Positions 7,460 to 13,640 of a stretch of DNA of 13,640 nucleotides are shown one piece after another. The translations under genes and the position numbers were made by a program. The DNA is taken from positions 1 through 13,640 of the forward strand of contig JACPVK010000471.1 in assembly GCA_016191795.1 (NCBI GenBank), given 5' to 3'. This DNA comes from Gammaproteobacteria bacterium. Its GTDB lineage: Bacteria > Pseudomonadota > Gammaproteobacteria > SZUA-229. The stretch's first letter is position 1. The number at the start of each line of letters is the position of its first letter. The notes beneath the pieces were generated by a model. It saw only the letters and a program-made list of their open reading frames with translations. It made no database searches and was not told the origin of the DNA.

Positions 7460-8062
7460 TCAGGGCGTATGGCCGGACAATTCCTTTATGGCAGCGATTA
7501 GTTCAGCACTGTGTTTGCTGGGATCAACCTTGCGATATATTCTGGCAATATTACCCTCCGGATTAATCAGAAAGGTATGGCGCCGGGCAAAACGCACCGG
7601 CCAAATTCCCCACAGCGCACCATATTGTTTGGCAACCGCGCCATCTTTATCCGCCAGCAACGGGAATGGCAAGCTGAATTTTCTGGCAAAAGCAGCGTGA
7701 CTTTTTTCGCTATCAATACTGACACCCAATATATCAGCACCGAGTTTTTTGATCTCGACATAATCATCCCGAAAATGACAGGCTTCGGTCGTACAACCCG
7801 GCGTGTCGTCTTTGGGATAAAAATACAACACCACCCAGTGACCGCGGTAATCGGCCAGGTTGCGTTGCACGGCGTTCTGGTCCTGCAATGTAAATGCCGG
7901 TGCCGGCATATCGATTTGCATGTCTGACTCCTCAGCAAGCGTTGGCGAAATGGCGAGATAGCCCAGGATGATGACACATATTCTGACGACGAGACTATTT
8001 CGCCATGATGCACGGATGCCTGAAACAATCTTATTGCTACGTGGCGGGTTATTTGTCTGCAT
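7460..8062 (-). CDS. bcp: Bcp-type peroxiredoxin with possible signal peptide
   Basis: Thiol peroxidase of the AhpC/TSA superfamily, Bcp/PrxQ group. It reduces hydrogen peroxide and organic peroxides using thioredoxin-like donors. From ATG 8060-8062 (200 residues) the active site DDTPGCTTEAC has the peroxidatic Cys at 90 and the resolving Cys at 95, the Bcp spacing; FYPKDD precedes it and an Arg in FARRHTF (about 161) probably completes the site. Two starts are credible. ATG 8060-8062 has AGGA upstream and adds an N-terminal segment (LVVRICVIILGYLAISPTLA) that looks like a signal peptide with cleavage after TLA, suggesting the periplasm. ATG 7919-7921 has a stronger GAGGAG 6 nt away and would give a plain cytosolic protein of 153 residues, the normal Bcp length. 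I kept the longer form because the extension is signal-like. ATG 8078 is in frame but badly spaced. Confidence 0.9.
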   Translation of the reverse strand: MQTNNPPRSNKIVSGIRASWRNSLVVRICVIILGYLAISPTLAEESDMQIDMPAPAFTLQDQNAVQRNLADYRGHWVVLYFYPKDDTPGCTTEACHFRDDYVEIKKLGADILGVSIDSEKSHAAFARKFSLPFPLLADKDGAVAKQYGALWGIWPVRFARRHTFLINPEGNIARIYRKVDPSKHSAELIAAIKELSGHTP

Positions 8063-8286
8063 GATGCCGGTTCCTGCCATTCCTTTATAAGAGATATTTT
8101 GCTTGCGCTGGTAATCCTGACAAAACTGGCAGAACCTTCAGGCACACTGATGTGACGTCATGGCGAGCTCAGTGCTGCCTGCCCGAAGCACAGGATACAC
8201 GAATGGATACTGTACTACGGACTTATGATAGCCATGGGTTGGCGGGGCATGGTTTTACCGACACAGGAGAATAATCGAATCTTTTT
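8063..8286. other. intergenic stretch without a recognised gene
   Basis: 224 nt between the two - strand genes. I find no convincing ORF, RNA gene or terminator. An 8-bp perfect palindrome TGACGTCA lies at 8153-8160, and AT-rich sequence just upstream of the peroxiredoxin start could hold its promoter; neither can be confirmed by eye. Confidence 0.5.
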
Positions 8287-9114
8287 TTAATTAACAACCG
8301 GAGCCATCACCACCGGTGCCGTCACCGCCGGCACGGCAGGTGTTTGCACCGGCTGAGGCATTGGCGCCGTATAGTGCACTACCATGCGTGCCTGTAACCC
8401 AAACTCACTATTCCAGTAACTGATGCCATGGCAAACCTGCTTGAGATCTTCATTGATCGGGTGCTCGGCAGGCTTGTCGTTGTAGCGTCCACCACCAAAA
8501 TCTTTACCGGCCTCGACTCGGCGTTCATGCCAGGGAGCCAGCTCCTCCTCGGTACGAGCGAACAGCTCCACTGACGATACCGTGGCAAAGACAGGTATTT
8601 CTGTGCACACCTGCAACCGCAGGGCGGTTTGTTCGTTACAGGCTTTAGCGTCTGCACTGGCTTCAGCCGCCAGCACACATTTACCGACACCAACAACTGA
8701 CACCACGCCTTTCTTACCAGCACGCACCACTTCCTCGGCACGCACCTGACGCAAAATATCGTCCTCGCCATGCAAGCGGACATTTTCCAGCTTTTGTGCC
8801 GAGACGGTCAGCAGGTCGATACGGTTACGCAACTCCACCTCCAGCGCCTCATCTTTCTTGCGCCCCTCGCTTACCAGGTACTGGGACAGGGTAAAGCCGC
8901 CGATTGCCGAGGCAATCAACAGCACAATCACCGGTGTTATCGGGCCGCGTTTGGCCTTTTTGGTAACTGGTTTCTGCGCGGCGCGTTCCATCATCTCTTT
9001 GCGCCAGGCAATACGAAGTTGCAGGAAAGCAGCGGTAATTGTGGCCATGGCACCAATCATGGAAGCCAGCAGTGCCGCCACAGGCATGGTTATATTGGTG
9101 ATATCGATCACCAT
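8287..9114 (-). CDS. hypothetical two-helix membrane protein with cysteine-containing periplasmic domain
   Basis: Unrecognised protein of 275 residues. From ATG 9112-9114 there is a first hydrophobic helix at about 11-34, a very basic loop (about 35-58: RK, TKKAKRG), and a second helix at about 60-80. A charged, probably coiled-coil stretch follows (about 83-128, DEALEVELRNRIDLL onward). The rest forms a C-terminal domain with four Cys (146, 159, 170, 228) and a Pro/Val/Ala-rich tail from about 250 with repeated PAV/APVV units. The positive-inside rule puts the basic loop in the cytoplasm and the large C-terminal domain in the periplasm, where the four Cys could form two disulfides. GAGG 9 nt before this ATG favours it; GTG at 9127-9129 is in frame. 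It is flanked by 200-nt-class gaps, so it is probably a single-gene unit. Confidence 0.75.
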   Translation of the reverse strand: MVIDITNITMPVAALLASMIGAMATITAAFLQLRIAWRKEMMERAAQKPVTKKAKRGPITPVIVLLIASAIGGFTLSQYLVSEGRKKDEALEVELRNRIDLLTVSAQKLENVRLHGEDDILRQVRAEEVVRAGKKGVVSVVGVGKCVLAAEASADAKACNEQTALRLQVCTEIPVFATVSSVELFARTEEELAPWHERRVEAGKDFGGGRYNDKPAEHPINEDLKQVCHGISYWNSEFGLQARMVVHYTAPMPQPVQTPAVPAVTAPVVMAPVVN

Positions 9115-9233
9115 TGTTGAGACCCTCACTTCTTATCTGATCCGCCGGCAATAGTAGCTCAGGCCAGCTCCGTGATATTAGGCGAGAGACTGACCGATTG
9201 CACAGTTTGTTGGCTTTGTTATCAACTCGACAT

Positions 9234-10085
9234 TTATGGCGTATCGGGAACCGCTAACAACTGCTGCAGATAATCCAGCAGGATCTGGCGATTGTTCGTA
9301 TTGTTTAACACGCGATTATGATCACCATGCAGGGCCTGAAAGTATTTGGGCTCTCTCGCCGCCGCCAGTAATATTCCGGCATGGTAGGGCTCTATGACTT
9401 CGTCGGCCTCACTGTGCAACAACACAACGGGCAGAGGCGAAATATCGGCAATGTATCGTTTTGGGCTAAACCGGTTATCCATCGCCTGCGACAAGGGCCA
9501 CTGAAATAACCAGGTCAGCCAGGAGCGGCTCAACACGTCCCGCGTCACCGACCCATAGTCACTGAAGGCGCCAATGCTGATCATGCCGGCCAGATCCGGC
9601 CTGTGTGCCGATTGCGATACAGCGTAGATCCCCATACTCGCACCCAGGCTGTGCCCCAGAACAATGAATTTTTCCGGGGTTGATTTATGTGCCGCCACAT
9701 AGCCAATCATGGCTTCAATATCTGCCAGGCTGCCATCCAGATCCACCTCTCCCTGTGAAGCACCATAACCCCGATAATCAAACAGATATACGTCGTAGCC
9801 CTCGGCCGGCAACCAGTACACCATGGCCAGATGTGTGCTGATATTTTCGCCATTGCCATGTAAAAAAAGGATGCTGCCGCGCGCCGTGGCCGTTGCCGGC
9901 AAATACCAGCCATGCAGTTTTACATCATCCTGACTGATCAAATTTACATCCGCATATTTAACATGCACCTTGTCTGGTGTTAGCACATGCTGGCGAGTGG
10001 GGATGAACAACACGCTATTGCATGCCTGCAACATCAATGCCACAAGACCCGCAACGATCGATTTCAGTAATATCTGATTTTTCAT
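9234..10085 (-). CDS. alpha/beta hydrolase, predicted lipoprotein
   Basis: Serine-hydrolase fold protein of 283 residues, similar to the BEM46/ABHD13-type group; substrate unknown. From ATG 10083-10085 the N-terminus is a lipoprotein signal: basic start, hydrophobic core, and lipobox LQAC with the modified Cys at 22, so it is probably attached to the envelope. The oxyanion region LFLHGNGEN (73-81) is followed by FDYRGYGAS (102-110), the nucleophile elbow GHSLGAS with Ser146, the acid Asp228 in HSEADEV, and His256 in HGDHN, giving a full catalytic triad. An in-frame ATG at 10095-10097 would add four residues. I prefer the later one because it gives a typical lipoprotein start and has AGGG close by. 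It is divergent from the DUF3015 gene across about 110 nt. Confidence 0.92.
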   Translation of the reverse strand: MKNQILLKSIVAGLVALMLQACNSVLFIPTRQHVLTPDKVHVKYADVNLISQDDVKLHGWYLPATATARGSILFLHGNGENISTHLAMVYWLPAEGYDVYLFDYRGYGASQGEVDLDGSLADIEAMIGYVAAHKSTPEKFIVLGHSLGASMGIYAVSQSAHRPDLAGMISIGAFSDYGSVTRDVLSRSWLTWLFQWPLSQAMDNRFSPKRYIADISPLPVVLLHSEADEVIEPYHAGILLAAAREPKYFQALHGDHNRVLNNTNNRQILLDYLQQLLAVPDTP

Positions 10086-10194
10086 ATGCCCTATCATTTA
10101 TTGCTTTTGATAAATTTTGAAACTAGACTGGTTCCCGTACTGCAAAACAGCAGACACACTATTCTGATCCATCTCGACAAGAAAGGAAAAATAC

Positions 10195-10683
10195 ATGAAA
10201 AAGATTCTTGGTTGTATCGTATTAGCTGCTGCATCCACTGCCATCTCTTCTACTGCATTTGCCGAAGCTGCCGGTGGCAACAACTGCGGTTGGGGCAACA
10301 TGTTGTTTGAAGGCCAGGCAGGTCCTGCTCCACACTTTCTGGCTACCACCACCAATGGCACCTCAGGTAACGCTACTTTTGGTATGACTTCCGGTACCAA
10401 TGGTTGCAGCACTGCCGGCAAGCTGACTTATGGTGGCAAGAGCATGCTCTCTTCTATCATGACTGAATTTTCAGAAGACGTCGCTGCCGGTAATGGCGAA
10501 GCACTGAATGCTGTAGCCGTTATGATGGGCATAGAACAGCAAGATCGCAAAACATTTGCTGAAGTAACCCATTCTAACTTCAAAGTCATTTTCCCTAGCG
10601 CCAACACCACTGCTGAAGAAGCACTGGCCGCTCTGGAACAGGTTATGAAGTCAGATGCCACACTGGCCAAATATGTAATCTAA
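10195..10683 (+). CDS. DUF3015 family exported protein
   Basis: Protein of 162 residues of the DUF3015 family, whose function I do not know. The signal peptide (MKKILGCIVLAAASTAISS then TAFA) probably ends after Ala23. The mature part begins with the family hallmark CGWGNMLFEGQ (31-41) and continues HFLATTTNGTSGNATFGMTSGTNGC (47-71). Mature Cys31 and Cys71 could pair in the periplasm. The second half is mainly helical and Ala-rich (EEALAALEQVMKSDA). AAAGGA 8 nt upstream is a good ribosome site. Codon use is strongly biased to GGT, GCT, ACC, AAC and CTG, unlike neighbouring genes, which suggests high expression. A strong terminator follows 21 nt after the stop. It is directly upstream of the DUF4105 gene, an association I recall from other gammaproteobacteria. 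Confidence 0.95.
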   Translation: MKKILGCIVLAAASTAISSTAFAEAAGGNNCGWGNMLFEGQAGPAPHFLATTTNGTSGNATFGMTSGTNGCSTAGKLTYGGKSMLSSIMTEFSEDVAAGNGEALNAVAVMMGIEQQDRKTFAEVTHSNFKVIFPSANTTAEEALAALEQVMKSDATLAKYVI

Positions 10684-10704
10684 TTTCAGATTATATTGGT
10701 TACT

Positions 10705-10737
10705 AACAAGGCCCTGTTTATGCAGGGCCTTGTTTTT
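10705..10737 (+). terminator. rho-independent terminator after the DUF3015 gene
   Basis: A perfect 12-bp stem AACAAGGCCCTG (10705-10716) / CAGGGCCTTGTT (10723-10734) with a 6-nt loop TTTATG and a T run at 10733-10737. It lies 21 nt after the DUF3015 stop and separates that short, abundant message from the DUF4105 gene, which must rely on read-through or its own promoter. Confidence 0.92.
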
Positions 10738-10784
10738 GTCTGCAGTCTTTGCACTATGTTATTAAATACAGAATAAATCACCTG

Positions 10785-12677
10785 ATGCCATCGCAAAATT
10801 TTTACCGGTTATTGCTCCTTGCTGTTTGCATTTTCAACCTGTTAGCTGCCCATACCGCATACGCCGCTAACGCAACCAAAATCAGCGAGCTACAGGGCCT
10901 GACAAAAGCGCAACAGCTCTGGCTCAATCCGGAATGGTTAAAACTGTTGCATTATGACCAGAACGGCACGCAGTTTGTCAGCCAGGTAGATGACAGCAAT
11001 TTCTTTTATGCTGCCGAGGGCAAAACCAGTCCCGAAGCTGAAATGCAGGCAACTCTGGCCGCGCTTTATAATGATGTTGTCGATAACGATAGTCAGGCGC
11101 AATGTCGGTTTCCCGCGCGATTGCACTGGCTTAACCACCATCTCAACAACCAGCTAACAGATTTACCGGCAGCAAGTTGCGCGCTCTATAAAGAGTGGCG
11201 CGCCAACATACCCGATGCACAACTGGCGCTGATATTTCCTGCCTATCATCTCAACAGCCCTTCTTCCATGTTTGGACACACACTCTTGCGACTGGATGCA
11301 GCCCGGCAGGATAACAGCTCGGAATGGCTCTCCATTGCAGTGAATTTCGGCGCCGATGTCCAACAGGGTGACAATTCCCTGTTCTATGCATTCAAGGGCC
11401 TGAGCGGCGGCTATCCTGGATTTTTTATTGTGACGCCTTATTTCAAAAAAATTCGCGAATACAACAAAGACGAAAACCGTGACATCTGGGAATATCAGCT
11501 TAACCTGCAACCTGACGAAATAAAAAAACTGGTAACCCATTTATGGGAATTAAAAGAAATCAAGTTTGATTATTATTTCTTTGACGAAAACTGCTCATAT
11601 CGCCTGCTGGAATTACTGGAAGTAGCGCGCCCCGGCATTCAGCTTACTGACCATTTTAAACTGACCGTTATACCCGTCGACACGGTGCGCGTAGTAGAAA
11701 AGGCTGGCCTGATAGAGTCAGTAAAATACCGGCCATCTCAGGTCACGGTATTGCAGGAATTACTCGCACAAATTCCAAATCAGCATTATGAGTTAATCGA
11801 ACGCATTGCCAATAACCCGGAAGAAACCTCTTCCACAGAATTTCTGGCAGTTGAAACAGCCCAGCAAAAAAACATTATTGACGTGGCGTACAAACTCATT
11901 CGTTATCGCCAGGGCACAGGACCTCGTGATGAAACCGCATCCAGAAATGGTTATCTCTTACTGGAAAAACTCAATCAATACACCGCTACAGAAAAAAACA
12001 TCAGCCAGAGCGCTAATCAACCAGAGAACGGCCATCTTAGTTCGCGTTTGACTTTCAGGGCTGGCAGCCAGAACGATATTGCCTTTGGCGAATTCGGTTA
12101 CCGCATGTCGTTTCATAGCCTGGATGATAATGTGTCGGGCTTTTTGCAAGGTGCACAAATTAATCTCGGCAATCTTGAATTGCGCGCCTATCACGATGAA
12201 ACCATTCAGGTTCAGCAATTTGATGTTGTCGATATTTTTTCACTGACACCTCGCTCGGATTTTTTAAAACCGCTGTCGTGGCGTATTTACACCGGCCTTG
12301 AACGCCAGCTTACCAACCAGCGCGAAGTACTCACTGCACATGTAACCGGTGGTGTCGGTGTGGCTTATGCGCCAGTAGAAAATAATATATTTTATGCCAT
12401 GGGCAGTCTACGCCTGGAACACAACAGTGAATTCGACGACAACATTGAACCTGCTCTGGGTGTACTCAGCGGTATGCTGCACCATTTCAAAGGCCAGACA
12501 GCACACTTGCAAATAGCTGCGGAAGAGTTTGCCAATGACGAAACCCGTTATCGCGCCAGCTACACCCACAACTTTGTGCTAAGTACCAATCACACTATCA
12601 AGTTGTATGTATCACGAAAAAATCACGAGAAAACTTATTTCAGCGCGGCCGATCTGGCTTATCAGTATTATTTTTAA
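10785..12677 (+). CDS. DUF4105 (Lnb N-terminal periplasmic domain) protein with beta-barrel-like C-terminus
   Basis: Exported protein of 630 residues from ATG 10785. A signal peptide probably ends after AYA at residue 27. The DUF4105 region spans about 95-320: CRFPARLHWL (107-116), PAYHLNSPSSMFGHTLLRLD with His165, a GLSGGYPGFF turn, and FFDENCSYRLLELLE with Cys270. The His-then-Asn-Cys order resembles circularly permuted NlpC/P60 (LRAT/YiiX-like) enzymes, so a cysteine-dependent hydrolase is my inference, not established. From about 415 to the end the chain alternates short polar and aromatic strands (LSSRLTFRAGS, FGEFGYRMSF, LELRAYHDE, WRIYTGLERQL, HTIKLYVSRK) and ends YQYYF, with the C-terminal Phe typical of outer-membrane barrels. 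A TTG at 10749 is in frame but leaves the signal peptide internal. There is no good ribosome site before the ATG. Confidence 0.9.
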   Translation: MPSQNFYRLLLLAVCIFNLLAAHTAYAANATKISELQGLTKAQQLWLNPEWLKLLHYDQNGTQFVSQVDDSNFFYAAEGKTSPEAEMQATLAALYNDVVDNDSQAQCRFPARLHWLNHHLNNQLTDLPAASCALYKEWRANIPDAQLALIFPAYHLNSPSSMFGHTLLRLDAARQDNSSEWLSIAVNFGADVQQGDNSLFYAFKGLSGGYPGFFIVTPYFKKIREYNKDENRDIWEYQLNLQPDEIKKLVTHLWELKEIKFDYYFFDENCSYRLLELLEVARPGIQLTDHFKLTVIPVDTVRVVEKAGLIESVKYRPSQVTVLQELLAQIPNQHYELIERIANNPEETSSTEFLAVETAQQKNIIDVAYKLIRYRQGTGPRDETASRNGYLLLEKLNQYTATEKNISQSANQPENGHLSSRLTFRAGSQNDIAFGEFGYRMSFHSLDDNVSGFLQGAQINLGNLELRAYHDETIQVQQFDVVDIFSLTPRSDFLKPLSWRIYTGLERQLTNQREVLTAHVTGGVGVAYAPVENNIFYAMGSLRLEHNSEFDDNIEPALGVLSGMLHHFKGQTAHLQIAAEEFANDETRYRASYTHNFVLSTNHTIKLYVSRKNHEKTYFSAADLAYQYYF

Positions 12678-12958
12678 ATCCCGTCACCCCCGGAACTATT
12701 ATCAGGCGAGACACCTGGAAACAATATACTTATGTTTCAGGCACCAATAATTATATTGCGTGCCGCTATACTCCGGTTTTCTCCATACGCGACACCACAA
12801 AGGCTCTCGCTACATCGTAATATTGTTATATAGCCTTCACTATTTCACACTCATCAGATCATGACTTTTTCCCATATCAAACCTGATACAGGTCACCTAC
12901 TGTTTAAAACCTGGGTATCACATCCAGAAATCATTATTCTTATTTAAGGAGCAATACC
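12678..12958. other. intergenic stretch, 281 nt
   Basis: It contains the second hairpin element at 12712-12740 and, at its right end, the ribosome site of the next gene (AAGGAG, 7 nt before its ATG). I see no ORF, RNA gene or clear intrinsic terminator. AT-rich sequence near 12820-12835 (TTGTTATATAG) might be part of a promoter, but no -35 match is convincing. Confidence 0.5.
12712..12740. repeat. 29-nt hairpin element, copy 2
   Basis: CAC, CTGGAAACA (12715-12723), a 9-nt loop and TGTTTCAG (12733-12740). It is 26/29 identical to copy 1 at 4138-4166, in the same orientation, with every mismatch in the loop. It begins 35 nt after the DUF4105 stop, almost the same distance as copy 1 from its upstream stop. 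Confidence 0.7.
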
Positions 12959-13640
12959 ATGTTGATGCAATCACAACAGGAAATGATTAATTACAATTGC
13001 CCTGCTCATTTGGTTCTGAACTACTCAAGCAAGCTTTTATATTTCGCTTTATTATTAATACTACTTTTCTTCACGCCACCAGCGTCCGCCGCCTGGAGCA
13101 CGCTTAACTCGGGTAGCAACGAAGAACTCCTCACCATGGACTTTCCCGTCAATGCAACCACCGGTTATGTTGGTGGCCGTCGCGGTGTGGTTCTAAAAAC
13201 CAGTAATGGCGGCAACACCTGGCAAAAGCAGAGTTCAAAAACAACCAACTCCATACTGGATATAGATTTTATTGATAATCAAACCGGTTATGCTGTCGGC
13301 GCCAACGGCACCCTGATTAAAACCACGGATGGCGGTACGCGCTGGGTCGCATTAAATGCCGGTACAACTGCACATCTCTATAGCGTTAATTTTCCGCTCG
13401 ATGCCAATACCGGTTATATCGGTGGCGCTAATAACACGCTGTTAAAAACCACCAATGGCGGACAAACCTGGACACCTCAATTCATTGATGGTGGCTATGT
13501 CATGACACTTGTTTTCCCTGTCAATGATCAGGTGGGTTATGCCAGTACGGTATATGGCACTCTGGGTTATGTTTTTAAAACTGTTGATGGCGGACAAAAC
13601 TGGACACGGGTTTTTGATATTGAAGATGCTTTTCTTTACA
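12959..13640 (+). CDS. exported YCF48/BNR-repeat beta-propeller protein, N-terminal part
   Basis: Gene running off the right edge; 227 residues are visible and no stop is reached. AAGGAG 7 nt before ATG 12959 is a strong ribosome site. A long N-region (about 26 residues) leads to the hydrophobic core LLYFALLLILLFF and ends PPASA|AW near residue 44-45, a signal peptide for export. The mature chain is a tandem of about 42-residue units, each with a V/I-x-F-x-D strand, a TGYxxG turn and a closing K-T-x-x-G-G-x-x-W box. The boxes are at about 80-88, 121-129, 163-171 and 207-215. This is the pattern of YCF48/HCF136-type (photosystem II assembly factor-like) and BNR/Asp-box propellers. In non-photosynthetic bacteria such proteins are secreted or envelope-bound with unknown partners. 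Four blades are visible and more probably follow outside the window. Confidence 0.9.
   Translation, partial: MLMQSQQEMINYNCPAHLVLNYSSKLLYFALLLILLFFTPPASAAWSTLNSGSNEELLTMDFPVNATTGYVGGRRGVVLKTSNGGNTWQKQSSKTTNSILDIDFIDNQTGYAVGANGTLIKTTDGGTRWVALNAGTTAHLYSVNFPLDANTGYIGGANNTLLKTTNGGQTWTPQFIDGGYVMTLVFPVNDQVGYASTVYGTLGYVFKTVDGGQNWTRVFDIEDAFLY

Noticed and set aside
7511..7927. 138-codon + strand ORF across the peroxiredoxin gene
   Set aside because: Exact antisense of a well-supported peroxiredoxin with intact active site.
8153..8160. Perfect palindrome TGACGTCA
   Set aside because: Eight bases, single copy; expected by chance at this length and no matching regulator is known to me in this context.
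10098..10194. Promoter for the highly expressed DUF3015 gene
   Set aside because: Several partial -35 and -10 matches (TTGATA, TTGAAA, TATTCT) but no pair with proper spacing, so no site could be assigned.

Overview
The window looks like a core-genome segment of a gammaproteobacterium of moderate GC. The grounds are a class I (E. coli-type) GshA, a full-length RecQ, an adjacent DUF3015/DUF4105 gene pair and several gram-negative export signals (lipobox, signal peptides, an outer-membrane-like C-terminus ending in Phe). I see no rRNA, tRNA, CRISPR array, transposase or phage gene, so it does not read as an accessory island. The assignment comes from protein recognition only; a narrower taxon cannot be supported.

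Layout. 1-161 (+): tail of a SemiSWEET-like sugar transporter that overlaps, tail to tail, a PhzF-family isomerase (145-1038, -). The isomerase lies 44 nt downstream of gshA (1083-2669, -), and the two probably form one transcript from an extended -10 promoter near 2700. 2836-3096 (+): a small DUF7683-like protein. 3183-3823: a stretch whose coding strand is unclear, with a small Arg/Asp-rich protein and a possible coupled partner on the - strand. 3660-4100 (+): an unrecognised 146-residue protein. 4101-4318: a non-coding stretch holding a hairpin element and a 21-bp perfect inverted repeat. 4319-9114 (-): a class V aminotransferase, RecQ, a Bcp-type peroxiredoxin with two credible starts, and an unknown two-helix membrane protein. 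9234-10085 (-): a lipoprotein alpha/beta hydrolase. 10195-12677 (+): a DUF3015 protein with a strong terminator, then a DUF4105 protein with a beta-barrel-like C-terminal half. 12959-13640 (+): the start of an exported YCF48/BNR-type beta-propeller that runs off the window.

How the genes relate. GshA makes gamma-glutamylcysteine for glutathione, the peroxiredoxin removes peroxides and RecQ repairs DNA, giving a loose stress-resistance flavour, but no dedicated system can be read from the order. The right third (10.2-13.6 kb) encodes mainly exported envelope proteins. Its DUF3015/DUF4105 pair is the best candidate for an uncharacterised functional unit: an abundant small secreted protein beside a putative outer-membrane protein carrying a His...Asn-Cys pair.

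The most specific non-gene observation is a 29-nt hairpin element present twice (4138-4166 and 12712-12740). The stems are identical and all three substitutions fall in the loop. Both copies lie 35-38 nt after a + strand stop codon.
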